From assembly GCF_002090055.1 (NCBI RefSeq), contig NZ_BBRH01000009.1, positions 124,001 to 188,000 on the forward strand: DNA of 64,000 bases. Direction: 5' to 3'. Below the pieces are notes generated by a model, which was not told the DNA's origin, did not search any database, and saw nothing but the letters and a program-made list of their open reading frames with translations. Every line of letters starts with the position of its first letter. The first letter of the stretch is position 1. The DNA comes from Demequina sp. NBRC 110051. Lineage in GTDB: Bacteria; Actinomycetota; Actinomycetes; Actinomycetales; Demequinaceae. This document shows, in pieces, positions 51,643-60,318 of this stretch. The position numbers were made by a program, and so were the translations under genes.

Positions 51643-54600
51643 GCCTCGCTCACCTGCCGTCCCTCGACCTGCACGGGGCACGAGCGTCGCACGGGGCACT
51701 GCCCGCACATGTCGTTCTCGGTCGCGAGGAAACGGGCCGAGGTCATGGTCTCGACGACGGCTCCCAGCCGCGCGCGCTGCTCGTCGACATCGATGGCGCC
51801 TTGCGGTTTCACGGATGCGGAGCGATTGCTGCCGCCCACGAACACCAGGTCCGCGCCCGCGGCCCGTTCAACGCCGGGGAAGGCGCCGTGGGCGGCGGCA
51901 AGCTGGTACATCGCGAGCTGGGCGTGAGTAGAAGGATCGCCCGCGTAGTCGGGGTTACCGGTCTTGAGATCCACGATGCGCGTGGCGTCTCCGCGGTGCT
52001 CCACGCGGTCGGCGCTGCCGGTGAGGACGGCGCGATCGATACCCACCTCGAAGCGTTGCTCCAGCTCGACGGCATCCACCGGGTGCGACACGAAGTAGCC
52101 CGCGAGTCGATCGATCATCGCCTCTGCCTTCGCGCGCAACACGCGGTTCGGCAGCGTGTCATCGCCCGCGATCTCGTGCCAGCGCTCATCGAGCGCCGCC
52201 TGCAAGGTGGCACGGTCGCCGTCGGGATGGAGCTGCGCGATCTCGTGCACCAGGGTGCCAAGCTGCTGCTTGTCGCTGTCGAGGCCCACTCCCCCGGAGC
52301 TCTCAAGGGCCCATCTCAGCGCGCATCGCTCGACTCCCTCGACGCGCGAGGGCGACACCCGCACCGGGGCGTCCTCGGCGAAGAATCCCGCCTCGGTCGA
52401 CGGCGAGGCGACGCCGTTCCATGCCCGCGGATCCGCGCCCGCGACGCGGGCCTCGGCCAGCCGCGCGAGAGCGGTCGCATAGCCCGCTCGGTCCTCGCCG
52501 GACGCGGCCGCCCCCTCGGCACGCAGGGCCGCCACGGCGTGGCGCAGGTCGGACACGCGCGGCACGGTACCGGTGTCGCGGCGCGTCACAGAAGCGGCAG
52601 CCTCGAGCCAGTCGACATAGCGGGAGGGCCGGGTGTCGTCGTCCTCGACCGCCGTCACCACCACAGAGCGCCTGGCTCGCGACAACGCCACCACCAACGC
52701 ACGGGTCTCGTCGTCCAGCACGGCCTTGCGAGACGATGCCGCGAGCGCCGACCGCCTGTCGGCGTCGAGCGGCTCGGGATCCGCCCTGAACGCGAGGATG
52801 TCGGCAAGATGCTGGGCACCCAGCACGGAGTCGCGCAGGCGCACATTGGGCCACACACCCTCCTCGACCCCCGCCACCACGACCACGTCCCACTCGCGGC
52901 CCGCCGCGGAGGCCGGCGTCGCAAACGTCACCGTGTCGCCCCCCGTCGCGCGCGCGCCGAGCGAATCGATCGCGAACTCCTGCGAGGTCAGGTGCGCCGC
53001 GAATCCCGCCGCGGTGGCGCCACGCATACGCTCCTCGACGTTCTGAGCCTCGCGCAGCAGCGCGATGACCGCGTCGAGGTCGGCGTCGTCGCGCGCGGAG
53101 CCGGCCAGCGCCGCCTTGCGCCACGGCTCCGCGACCTCCAACGACTCCCACAGCACCCACAGCAGCCGGCGCGGCGTGTCCTGCCCGTCGCGCGCCGCAT
53201 GGGCGGCGCTCGCGACGGCGGCGCTGGCCTTGCGCGCCGCGCGCGCCTCCTCGCCGCCGAGGCTCGCCAGGCGCGCCGGGTCCTCCATCGCCTGGGCAAG
53301 CAACTCGCCCGCCGCAGCGTGGCCGCCGCCCCCGCGGTCCTCGCGCACCAGGGCGCGCCTCAGCCGTCTGAGCTCCACCGGGTCGAGCCCCACCAGGCGC
53401 GACGCGAGCACCTGCGTCGCGTCCTCCTCCGTCCACTCGCGCTCGCCCACCGCGATCAGCATCATGGTCAGCAGGGGCGCGACCACCGGCTGCTCGTGCA
53501 GGGCGACGCCGTCGCCCAGCGACTCGCACGGGATCTCGGCCCCGAGCAGGTCCGCATGCAACGCCCGCAGTTGCCCGTTGGAGCGCGCGATGACCGCCAT
53601 CCGCCCCCACGGGGTTCCGCCGCCGTCCACCCCGTGATGAGCCCGTCGCAAGGCCGCGGCGATCGCGCGCGACTGGGCGTAGCGGTGCGGCGCCACCAGG
53701 ATCTCGACCGCATCGGGAGCGCCGTCGCCCGACTCCGCCACCGCACCCCGCGCCGACCCCGCACCCACCGTGCCGATGCGCTGCGTGAGCGCCCCCACGA
53801 CGGCCGCGAGCGCGGCCCCTTGGCGGTGCTGCTGGGTCAGCCTCACCAGGGACGCACCCAACGCGTGCCTGCCCGAGGGTGCCGTCGCCTGGGCGAGGGC
53901 GGAGGGGACGGCGCCACGGTAGCCCTGCACGGACTCGTCGGCGTTGCCGACCAGCAGCAGGCGGGAGCCGCGCTCCGCAAGGGCCTCGAGCAGTGCGATC
54001 ACCGCGGCGGTGGCGTCCTGGTAGTCGTCGACGATCACCAGGTCCCACGAGGGCGCGACGCCCCACGCCCCGTCCCAGTCGTCGAGCGCGACGGCGGCCT
54101 CGCGCGCCACGCCCGCGGGGTCATAGCGCAGGCCCTGATCCTCCAGCAGGCTGCGCCACATCACGTTGTCCAGGTACTCCGCGAGCACCTCGGCACCCGC
54201 GACCCACTCGCGCCTACCGGTGCGCTCGCCCAGCTCCCGCATGGCCTCCGGGTCGAGCCCCGCCTCCGTCGCCCGCATGAGCAGGTCGCGCAATTCGGCG
54301 CGAAATCCCGGCAGCGCCGTCGCCTCAGCGGGAACCACCCCGCTCCAGTCGGGTGCGGCCCCCTCGCCGCGCGCGTGACCGGCCAACAGGTCGCGCAGGA
54401 TCGCGTCCTGGTCGGCGCCGGTGATGAGGGTCGGCGCGGGGTCCCCTAAGGCCTCGGCCCTCGCCGCGAGCACCGTGTGCGCCACCGACGCCGCGGTGCG
54501 CACCACCGGCACGCCCGTCGCGCGGTCGACCGTCGCGGACACCACGTCACGGAGGTCGGCCGCGGCCGTCCTCGTGGGCGCCAACACGAGCAGCCGCTCG

Positions 54601-54758
54601 GGTGCCATCCCCTGGGCGACGGCCCGCGCGGCCGCCGCCGCGACCACCGTGGTCTTGCCCGACCCTGGCGGACCCACCACCACCGCGTGGCCCGCATCGG
54701 CCGCCGCGATGGCGGCCCGCTGCTCGTCGCTCAGGCTCGGCGCGCCACGGAAGGTCAT
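51639..54758 (-). CDS. adnA: AdnA helicase-nuclease subunit
   Basis: Partner subunit of AdnAB, 1039 residues. Walker A is VVVGPPGSGKTTVV; the Walker B region reads VIVDDYQD, and helicase motifs III-VI are weaker than in AdnB (LTQQHRQGAALAAVV, ATPASAAGREWDVVVVAG), consistent with a secondary motor. The C-terminal nuclease domain has LGTLVHEIAQLHP, LTGSADRVEHR and RIVDLKTGN, then QLAMYQLA. Cysteines in VERCALRW and NDMCGQCPVRRSC complete the set of four that hold a 4Fe-4S cluster in AdnA and AddB. ATG at 54758. No clear promoter is visible before it. The gene precedes adnB in an overlapping two-gene operon. Confidence 0.92.
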   Translation of the reverse strand: MTFRGAPSLSDEQRAAIAAADAGHAVVVGPPGSGKTTVVAAAAARAVAQGMAPERLLVLAPTRTAAADLRDVVSATVDRATGVPVVRTAASVAHTVLAARAEALGDPAPTLITGADQDAILRDLLAGHARGEGAAPDWSGVVPAEATALPGFRAELRDLLMRATEAGLDPEAMRELGERTGRREWVAGAEVLAEYLDNVMWRSLLEDQGLRYDPAGVAREAAVALDDWDGAWGVAPSWDLVIVDDYQDATAAVIALLEALAERGSRLLLVGNADESVQGYRGAVPSALAQATAPSGRHALGASLVRLTQQHRQGAALAAVVGALTQRIGTVGAGSARGAVAESGDGAPDAVEILVAPHRYAQSRAIAAALRRAHHGVDGGGTPWGRMAVIARSNGQLRALHADLLGAEIPCESLGDGVALHEQPVVAPLLTMMLIAVGEREWTEEDATQVLASRLVGLDPVELRRLRRALVREDRGGGGHAAAGELLAQAMEDPARLASLGGEEARAARKASAAVASAAHAARDGQDTPRRLLWVLWESLEVAEPWRKAALAGSARDDADLDAVIALLREAQNVEERMRGATAAGFAAHLTSQEFAIDSLGARATGGDTVTFATPASAAGREWDVVVVAGVEEGVWPNVRLRDSVLGAQHLADILAFRADPEPLDADRRSALAASSRKAVLDDETRALVVALSRARRSVVVTAVEDDDTRPSRYVDWLEAAASVTRRDTGTVPRVSDLRHAVAALRAEGAAASGEDRAGYATALARLAEARVAGADPRAWNGVASPSTEAGFFAEDAPVRVSPSRVEGVERCALRWALESSGGVGLDSDKQQLGTLVHEIAQLHPDGDRATLQAALDERWHEIAGDDTLPNRVLRAKAEAMIDRLAGYFVSHPVDAVELEQRFEVGIDRAVLTGSADRVEHRGDATRIVDLKTGNPDYAGDPSTHAQLAMYQLAAAHGAFPGVERAAGADLVFVGGSNRSASVKPQGAIDVDEQRARLGAVVETMTSARFLATENDMCGQCPVRRSCPVQVEGRQVSEA

Positions 54759-54807
54759 GCCCCCACCCCAACACAGGGCCCCGACATCGCGGCCACGGCC
54801 ACGCGAG

Positions 54808-55731
54808 CTACTCCTCGTCGCGGGTGGCGGATGCGGCGGGGGTCGGCGTGGGCGAGGGCAGCGGCTCGTCCGGCCAGGGCCAGGGGTTGGGCGAGCAGTC
54901 CTCGGGCAGATCCACCTGATCGGTCATGACGAGCGCCTCGCCCGAGGCGCAGACACCGTCCTCCTCGCCCAGCAGGTGACCGATGCCGTGGTTCAGCAGG
55001 TAGTCCCGCGCACCCAGGCGGTCGTCGCCATAGGAGTCGAGACCTGCCGCCCAGTCGTAGGCGGAGACCACCATGAGCCCCTCGTCTGCGCAGCTGGTGC
55101 GCGCCTGCGCGGAGGCGGAGGCCTCGGGCGACGGAGACGTCGACGTGTCCGTCACCGCACCGATCGAGGCCGGAGTGTGGGGATCGGGGCAGCGCTCCGC
55201 GGCCCTCACGGGACTCGCGATCACGACCCGCATGTCGGGCGCACCCGACGTGGGCACAAACTCGTAGCGTCCGCGTGCGCCCCACCCGCGCGGGTCGTTG
55301 AGGGTCTCGAGGACAAACGCGGTGAGCGCGTCGCCGTCGATTGCCAACCCGTTCTCGTACTCGACACGCACCCACTTGACCGAGGCGCCCGTGCCCGAGG
55401 GCTGCGCGTCTGAGGAGACGATCTGGAAGTCGCCTCCCGCTTGGGCGGGCACGTCGAGGGACGCGACTCCCGCCGCGAGGTCGTCGTCGTCGAGCTCGCG
55501 ATCGATCGGCTCGAGCGCGGGGATCGATACGGAAGCCTCGGGAGTCGGCGTCGCGCTCGCGCTGGGGGTGACGGACGGCTCCGGGGCCGCCAATTCGCCG
55601 CCCACCAGAGAGGTTCCCCACCCCACGCCGATGCCGAGCGCGAAGCAGCCGAGCACCACGCCGGCGGTCACGGCGAGCCCGCGCGCGCTGATTCCCCTGC
55701 CCGCGAACAGGCGCTTCTGTGGCTCGGTCAC
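54808..55731 (-). CDS. DUF3152 domain secreted or anchored protein
   Basis: A 307-residue protein with one membrane segment near residues 18-38 (AVTAGVVLGCFALGIGVGWG), a Pro/Ser/Thr linker and an extracytoplasmic DUF3152 domain. DUF3152 is a zincin-like fold; the expected motif region here reads NHGIGHLLGEEDGVC and the domain ends with the usual LPEDCSPNPWPWP. The usual catalytic glutamate position is glycine and the third histidine position is glutamate, so peptidase activity is unlikely. Cysteine pairs suggest disulphides outside the cell. The GTG at 55731 has TATCGT six bases upstream and removes an upstream extension. It is divergent from the DUF3107 gene. Confidence 0.82.
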   Translation of the reverse strand: MTEPQKRLFAGRGISARGLAVTAGVVLGCFALGIGVGWGTSLVGGELAAPEPSVTPSASATPTPEASVSIPALEPIDRELDDDDLAAGVASLDVPAQAGGDFQIVSSDAQPSGTGASVKWVRVEYENGLAIDGDALTAFVLETLNDPRGWGARGRYEFVPTSGAPDMRVVIASPVRAAERCPDPHTPASIGAVTDTSTSPSPEASASAQARTSCADEGLMVVSAYDWAAGLDSYGDDRLGARDYLLNHGIGHLLGEEDGVCASGEALVMTDQVDLPEDCSPNPWPWPDEPLPSPTPTPAASATRDEE

Positions 55732-55743
55732 GCCCCTACGATA
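55732..55743 (-). promoter_or_regulatory. -10 box TATCGT for leaderless DUF3152 gene
   Basis: TATCGT (minus strand, 55743-55738), six bases, GTG at 55731. Confidence 0.6.
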
Positions 55744-55781
55744 GTCATCAGAGTTCATTGCCCCGACCTTTGGAGGACACC

Positions 55782-56000
55782 GTGGAGATTCGCATCGGCG
55801 TGCAGAACGTGGCACGAGAGATCGTCATCGAGACGGACATGTCCGGCGACGAGGTCGCCGCCAAGGTGGCCGATGCCGTAGCCGGCGCCACGCTCGACCT
55901 CACCGATGCGAAGGGTCGCCGGGTCGTGGTGCCCGCCGGTTCGCTCGGCTACGTCGAGATCGGCGAGGAGTCCAAGCGCCGCGTGGGCTTCGGCGCCTAA
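55782..56000 (+). CDS. DUF3107 family protein
   Basis: A 72-residue conserved actinobacterial protein (TB9.4 type), function unknown. The sequence MEIRIGVQNVAREIVIETD then VAAKVADAVAGATLDLTDAKGRRVVVPAG and YVEIGEESKRRVGFG matches the family and predicts a small alpha/beta fold that may use a nucleotide or partner. The GTG at 55782 is supported by GGAGG five bases upstream. It carries one copy of GGCCGATGC (55868-55876) encoding ADA. The gntK gene converges on it with a 16-base gap. Confidence 0.88.
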   Translation: MEIRIGVQNVAREIVIETDMSGDEVAAKVADAVAGATLDLTDAKGRRVVVPAGSLGYVEIGEESKRRVGFGA

Positions 56001-56016
56001 CGCCACCGACGGCCGC

Positions 56017-56523
56017 TCACCGGCCCGCGGACTCCGCGATCGAGCGGGCCACCAACGCCGCGCCGGCCGGGTCGTAGTTTTCGATCCGCACGGTGCCGCC
56101 CACCTCGTCGTCCTCGAGCGGCTCGAGGGTCGCGTACTGCGAGTCGAGTAGACCCGCCCCGGCGAAGTGGCCGTCCTTCTTCGATCGCGCGCGCACGCGC
56201 GGCTCGAGGACGCTCTGCGGGGCCGCGAGGTGCACGAACACCACGTCCTCGCCCGCGATGTCGCGGATGCAGTCACGGTAGACGCGGCGCAGCGCCGAGC
56301 AGGCGATGACCCGGTCCTCGCCCTCAGCCAACCACTCGCCCACCCGGGCGAGCCATGGCCATCTGTCGTCGTCCGTGAGGGCAACCCCTGCCGCCATCTG
56401 TGCCACCGCATCGGCCGTATGAAGGTCGTCGGCGTCCTTGAACTCGGCCTTCACGGCATCGGCCAGCCGCATGCCGACCGTCGTCTTCCCGCACCCGGTG
56501 ACACCCATGACTACTACGCGCAT
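56017..56523 (-). CDS. gntK: Gluconokinase
   Basis: P-loop carbohydrate kinase of 168 residues that phosphorylates gluconate to 6-phosphogluconate, feeding the pentose phosphate pathway. Walker A is MGVTGCGKTTVG at residues 6-17, followed by FKDADDLHTADAV, DDDRWPWLARVGEWL, ACSALRRVYRD and VHLAAPQSVLEPRVRAR, all typical of GntK. The ATG at 56523 has TACGGT seven bases upstream. No gluconate permease is adjacent; the downstream ABC operon is on the same strand but starts far upstream at 62013 or beyond, so gntK is its own unit. Confidence 0.92.
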   Translation of the reverse strand: MRVVVMGVTGCGKTTVGMRLADAVKAEFKDADDLHTADAVAQMAAGVALTDDDRWPWLARVGEWLAEGEDRVIACSALRRVYRDCIRDIAGEDVVFVHLAAPQSVLEPRVRARSKKDGHFAGAGLLDSQYATLEPLEDDEVGGTVRIENYDPAGAALVARSIAESAGR

Positions 56524-56536
56524 GGGTGTCACCGTA
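56524..56536 (-). promoter_or_regulatory. -10 box TACGGT for leaderless gntK
   Basis: TACGGT (minus strand, 56536-56531), seven bases, ATG at 56523. It lies just after the stop of the ABC permease gene at 56543. Confidence 0.55.
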
Positions 56537-56542
56537 GCGGCC

Positions 56543-57541
56543 CTAGTCGTCCGCGGGCGCCGTCCGCACCGCGGTGACCCCGGAGGACGCCGACAGGCCC
56601 TTCTTGCGCATGGCACGCGCCCGCTCGCCGGCGGAGCGCAGGCGCGGGTTGACGTACTCGTCGATGCCGAAGTTGATCAGCGACAGCGCCATGCCCAGCA
56701 GCGCGATGCACACGCCCGCGGGGATGTACCACCACCAGTAGTCCGGGAACGCGCCGTTTTGCTGGGCCCAGAACAAGATGGTGCCCCAGTTGAGGTTGGT
56801 GATGGGGATCACGCCGATGAACGCGAGCGTGGTGAGACCCAACACGGCCGCGGTGACGGTGCCCACGAAGCTCGAGGCGATGATCGCCGTGAGGTTGGGC
56901 AGCATCTCGACCGCGATGATGCGGTGCAGCCGCTCGCCGTTGGCCTTGGCCGCCTGGACGAAGTCGCGGTGGCGCAGCGACATGGTCTGCGCCCTCAGCA
57001 CGCGCGCACCCCACGCCCAGCCCGTGATGGCGATGACGGCGGAGATCAGCACGATCGACGGGTCCTCGTACTGCGAGGCGACGATGATGATCAGCGGCAG
57101 GCCGGGGATCACGAGGAAGACGTTGGTGAGCGCCGACAGCGACTCGGACTTCCACCCGGACACGTAGCCCGCGGTGACGCCCACGATCACGGCGACCAGC
57201 GTGGCGAGCACGCCCGCGACGAGGCCCACGATGAGCACTCCCCTGGTGCCGTAGACGATCTGGCTGAAGACGTCCTCACCCATATGGGTGGTGCCGAGCC
57301 AGTGCTGAGCGGTAGGCCCCTGACGCAGCGCCTGGAAGTCCTTCTCGAGCGGGTCGTAGGGCGCGATCCAGTCGGCAAAGACCGCGAGCACCACGAAGAA
57401 TCCGACGATGATCAACCCCGCGATGGACTTGCCGTTGCGGAACATCGCGAACGACGCGCTCACGCGGCTCGCCATCGTGGGACGCCGCGGTTCGGTGGGA
57501 AGGGCGCCGTCGGAGGCGTCGGGAACGGAGGTGAAGGTCAT
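56543..57541 (-). CDS. ABC importer permease (DppC/OppC type)
   Basis: Inner-membrane permease, 332 residues, of the peptide/nickel/oligosaccharide ABC family. A cytoplasmic N-terminal leader precedes the first segment (IAGLIIVGFFVVLAVFADWIAP); the EAA-type loop lies in QAAKANGERLHRIIAVEMLPN. Six membrane segments. The signature HWLGTTHMGEDVFSQIVYGTR is that of DppC proteins. The ATG at 57541 is one base after the stop of the DppB-like gene. It is the last gene of the operon that begins with the GH3 enzyme. Confidence 0.92.
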   Translation of the reverse strand: MTFTSVPDASDGALPTEPRRPTMASRVSASFAMFRNGKSIAGLIIVGFFVVLAVFADWIAPYDPLEKDFQALRQGPTAQHWLGTTHMGEDVFSQIVYGTRGVLIVGLVAGVLATLVAVIVGVTAGYVSGWKSESLSALTNVFLVIPGLPLIIIVASQYEDPSIVLISAVIAITGWAWGARVLRAQTMSLRHRDFVQAAKANGERLHRIIAVEMLPNLTAIIASSFVGTVTAAVLGLTTLAFIGVIPITNLNWGTILFWAQQNGAFPDYWWWYIPAGVCIALLGMALSLINFGIDEYVNPRLRSAGERARAMRKKGLSASSGVTAVRTAPADD

Positions 57542-57542
57542 G

Positions 57543-58526
57543 TCAGGACTCCATCTGCCGGGTGCGGGGATCGAGCACGGCGTACGCGACGTCCGCGAGG
57601 ATGTTGGCGACCAGGACCGCGAGGGTGATGACGAGGAACAGCCCCTGCATCAGGGGGTAGTCCTTCGCGTTGGTCGCGTCGAGCAGAAGCTTGCCGAGGC
57701 CCGGGTAGGAGAACACCATCTCCATGACGAGCGTGCCTCCCACGATGAAACCCAGCGACAACGCGAACGACTGCAACTGCGGCAGCACCGCATTGCGCGA
57801 CGCGTACTGGGTGAGGACGCGCCGGGGCCTCAGGCCCTTCGCCTGCGCGACCGTCACGTAGTCGTCGTCGAGGACGGTCACCATCATGTTGCGCATGCCC
57901 AGGATCCAGCCGCCCAGCGACGACACGATGATGGTCAGCGCCGGCAGGGTGCCGTGGGCGATCACCTCGCCCGCGAAGTCCCATGACCAGCCCGGCACGG
58001 ATCCCTTGTCGTACGCGTGCGAGGCCGGCAGCCACCCGAGGGTGGTCGAGAAGATCGCGATCACCACGAGCGCCATCCAGAAGTACGGCACGGTCGAGAA
58101 GAACGTCGCGAAGGGCACCGCGTAGTCGGCGCGCGATCCGCGCCGCCAGCCGATGACGGCGCCCGCGGAGGTGCCCAGCAGGAAGCTGATGATGGTCGCG
58201 AGCCCCACCAATCCCACGGTCCACGGGATCGCCGCGGTGATGACCTGGGACACGGGCGCGAGTCCGTTCGAGAAGGACACGCCCAGGTCGCCGCTGAGCA
58301 GCTGACCCCAGTAGTCCAGGTACTGCTGCCACAGCGACGCGTCGGAGTCGAGCCCAAAGAGGGTGCGCAGGGAGTCGATCGCCTCGGGGCTGACCTTGCC
58401 CTGGTTCTTCTGCAGGTACGCCGTGACGGGGTCGCCCTTGAGCATGCGAGGCAGGAAGAAGTTGATGGTGATCGCCGCCCACGCGGTGAACAGGTAGAAC
58501 GCCAGGCGGCGCAGGAGGAATCTCAC
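57543..58526 (-). CDS. ABC importer permease (DppB/OppB type)
   Basis: Partner permease, 327 residues. N-terminal RRLAFYLFTAWAAITINFFLPRML is the first segment of DppB proteins, the extracytoplasmic loop contains LFGLDSDASLWQQYLDYWG and LGVSF, and the EAA loop is VTVAQAKGLRPRRVLTQYASRN. Six segments in total. The GTG at 58526 overlaps the upstream ATPase stop as GTGA. Together with the DppC-like subunit it forms the translocation pore. Confidence 0.92.
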   Translation of the reverse strand: MRFLLRRLAFYLFTAWAAITINFFLPRMLKGDPVTAYLQKNQGKVSPEAIDSLRTLFGLDSDASLWQQYLDYWGQLLSGDLGVSFSNGLAPVSQVITAAIPWTVGLVGLATIISFLLGTSAGAVIGWRRGSRADYAVPFATFFSTVPYFWMALVVIAIFSTTLGWLPASHAYDKGSVPGWSWDFAGEVIAHGTLPALTIIVSSLGGWILGMRNMMVTVLDDDYVTVAQAKGLRPRRVLTQYASRNAVLPQLQSFALSLGFIVGGTLVMEMVFSYPGLGKLLLDATNAKDYPLMQGLFLVITLAVLVANILADVAYAVLDPRTRQMES

Positions 58527-59341
58527 GACGCATCGCTCCTCGTGGTCGCCTCGCCCGTGGGGCCGGCGAAGTGCTTGTCGGGGTCGGGCGACGCGTCGCG
58601 CAACGCCCTGGTGTACTCGTGTTGGGGGTTCAGGATCACGTCGTCTGCGGAGCCGCGCTCCACCACCACTCCGTGGTGCAGCACCATGATCTGGTCCGAA
58701 AAGTGCCGCGCGGTCGCGAGGTCGTGCGTGATGTACAGGACGCCCAGATTGGACTCGCGCTGCAGGTCCGCCAGGAGGTTGAGGACGCCCAGACGGATCG
58801 AGACGTCCAACATCGACACCGGCTCGTCGGCGATGAGCAGCTCGGGCCGTGAGGCCAGGGCACGGGCGATGGCGACGCGCTGGCGTTGGCCGCCGGAGAG
58901 CTCGTGGGGGCGCCGGTCGATGGTCGCATCGGGGTCGAGTCGCACGCGCGTGAGCAAGGCGCGCACCTCGTCCTCGATCTGGTCCTTGGGCACCACGTTG
59001 TCAAGGGCCAGGGGCCGCGCCAGGTGGTGGCGGATGGTGTGATACGGATTCAGGGAGGCGAAGGGGTCCTGGAAGACCATCCGGACGCGCTGGCGGTAGC
59101 GGCGCAGCCCGGGACCACGGTGCGGGATGGGCTTGCCGTCCAGCAGCACCTCGCCGCTCGTCGCACGCTCCAGCTGAGTGAGGATCTTCGCGATCGTGGA
59201 CTTGCCCGATCCGGATTGGCCCACGAGCGCCATCGTCTGCCCCGACGTGAGCGTGAAGCTCACGTCGTCGAGAGCGAGCATGTCGCCCGCGCCGCGCACG
59301 TGATAGCGCTTGGTGACGCCCTTGAACTCGAGGATCGTCAT
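58523..59341 (-). CDS. ABC importer ATP-binding subunit (DppF type)
   Basis: ATPase of 272 residues. Walker A GQSGSGKST, signature LSGGQRQRVAIARAL, Walker B LLIADEPVSMLD, and the H-loop in ITHDLATARHF are intact. The order after the first ATPase and the oligopeptide-type C-terminal NPQHEYTRALRDA place it as the DppF/OppF partner. It starts at the ATG 59341, overlapping the DppD-like stop as ATGA, and translation of the whole operon seems coupled. The longer open frame upstream lies in the shadow of the previous gene. Confidence 0.93.
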   Translation of the reverse strand: MTILEFKGVTKRYHVRGAGDMLALDDVSFTLTSGQTMALVGQSGSGKSTIAKILTQLERATSGEVLLDGKPIPHRGPGLRRYRQRVRMVFQDPFASLNPYHTIRHHLARPLALDNVVPKDQIEDEVRALLTRVRLDPDATIDRRPHELSGGQRQRVAIARALASRPELLIADEPVSMLDVSIRLGVLNLLADLQRESNLGVLYITHDLATARHFSDQIMVLHHGVVVERGSADDVILNPQHEYTRALRDASPDPDKHFAGPTGEATTRSDAS

Positions 59342-60249
59342 GACGCGTCCTCCTCGGTAGCGGCCGATGCCGTGGCTGGGTGGGCGGCGTCCGCTCCGGC
59401 CGCGTGGCCTGCGTCCCCTGCGCCGCGTACGAAGTCGCCGCGATCGCCCGTGAGGCTCGGGAAGGACCCCAACAGCCGCTTGGTGTAGGCGTGCTGAGGA
59501 TCGGAGTAGATCCTGTGCGCGGTGTCGATCTCGACGAGCCGCCCGTCCTTCATGACGGCGATGCGGTCGGAGATCTCCAGCAGCAGCGGGAGGTCGTGGG
59601 TGATGAAGATGACGGAGAAGCCCAGCTCGTGACGCAGCTCGCTGATCTGTTCGAGGATCTCGCGCTGGACCAGCACGTCGAGCGCGGTGGTGGGCTCGTC
59701 CATGATCATCAGTTGGGGCCTGAGCGCCATGGCCATCGCGATCATGACGCGCTGGCGCATGCCGCCCGACAGCTCGTGGGGGTAGGAGCGCAGGCGATCG
59801 CGGCCCACGCCCACCACATCGAGCAGGCGGGCGCACTCCTCGCGCCGCTCGGCCTTGGTCATGCGGGGCCGATGTGTAGTGAAGACGTCGTCGAGCTGGC
59901 GGCCGATCGCGAGGACGGGATTCAGCGCGTTCATGGCGCCCTGGAACACCATGGAGACCTTGTCCCAGCGGAACGCGCGCATCTGCTCCTCGTCGAGCGC
60001 GTTGATCTCGATATCGTCGCCGCCGGCGTCGTGAAAGACCGCCGTACCTGACGTGATGACGGCCGGAGGCTTGAGCAGGCGCTGAATGCCGTACGCGAGG
60101 GTGGTCTTGCCACAGCCGGACTCGCCGGCGAGGCCAAGAATCTCGCCGCGCGCGAGCGTGAGGGACACGTCACGCACGGCCTCGACGGGCGGATCCACGT
60201 CGTAGACGACGGAGAATCGCTCGATGGTGAGCAGGGGGTCGGGGGTCAC
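59338..60249 (-). CDS. ABC importer ATP-binding subunit (DppD type)
   Basis: ATPase of 303 residues with Walker [10 protein letters not shown], signature [15 protein letters not shown], Walker [13 protein letters not shown] and H-loop [11 protein letters not shown]. The C-terminal [21 protein letters not shown] is the OppD/DppD motif. The Fe-S or extra cysteines seen in some members are absent. The last 30 residues are an Ala-rich tail that contains one of the long dispersed repeats (59362-59391) and encodes HPATASAA. The GTG start lies 69 bases from the binding-protein gene, a gap that holds a strong hairpin. Confidence 0.93.
   Translation of the reverse strand: MTPDPLLTIERFSVVYDVDPPVEAVRDVSLTLARGEILGLAGESGCGKTTLAYGIQRLLKPPAVITSGTAVFHDAGGDDIEINALDEEQMRAFRWDKVSMVFQGAMNALNPVLAIGRQLDDVFTTHRPRMTKAERREECARLLDVVGVGRDRLRSYPHELSGGMRQRVMIAMAMALRPQLMIMDEPTTALDVLVQREILEQISELRHELGFSVIFITHDLPLLLEISDRIAVMKDGRLVEIDTAHRIYSDPQHAYTKRLLGSFPSLTGDRGDFVRGAGDAGHAAGADAAHPATASAATEEDAS
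59362..59391 (+). repeat. Dispersed repeat, copy C (in the ATPase C-terminal tail)
   Basis: GGCCGATGCCGTGGCTGGGT, then G and GGCGGCGTC. It matches 29 of 30 positions of 26930-26959 and most of 4962-4982 on the other strand. On the coding strand it encodes [11 protein letters not shown] in the tail. Confidence 0.8.
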
Positions 60250-60272
60250 GCAGGTCTCCCAGTCGGTTAAGC

Positions 60273-60307
60273 GCGGTGGGGCCGGGCGCCATCCCCGGCC
60301 CCACCGC
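60273..60307 (-). terminator. Hairpin between binding-protein gene and DppD-like gene
   Basis: A perfect 14-base stem, GCGGTGGGGCCGGG (60273-60286) with CCCGGCCCCACCGC (60294-60307), with a seven-base loop. In ABC operons such a structure after the binding-protein gene often stabilises that part of the mRNA or ends a fraction of transcripts, giving excess binding protein. Confidence 0.8.
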
Positions 60308-60318
60308 TGGGGCGTCAG

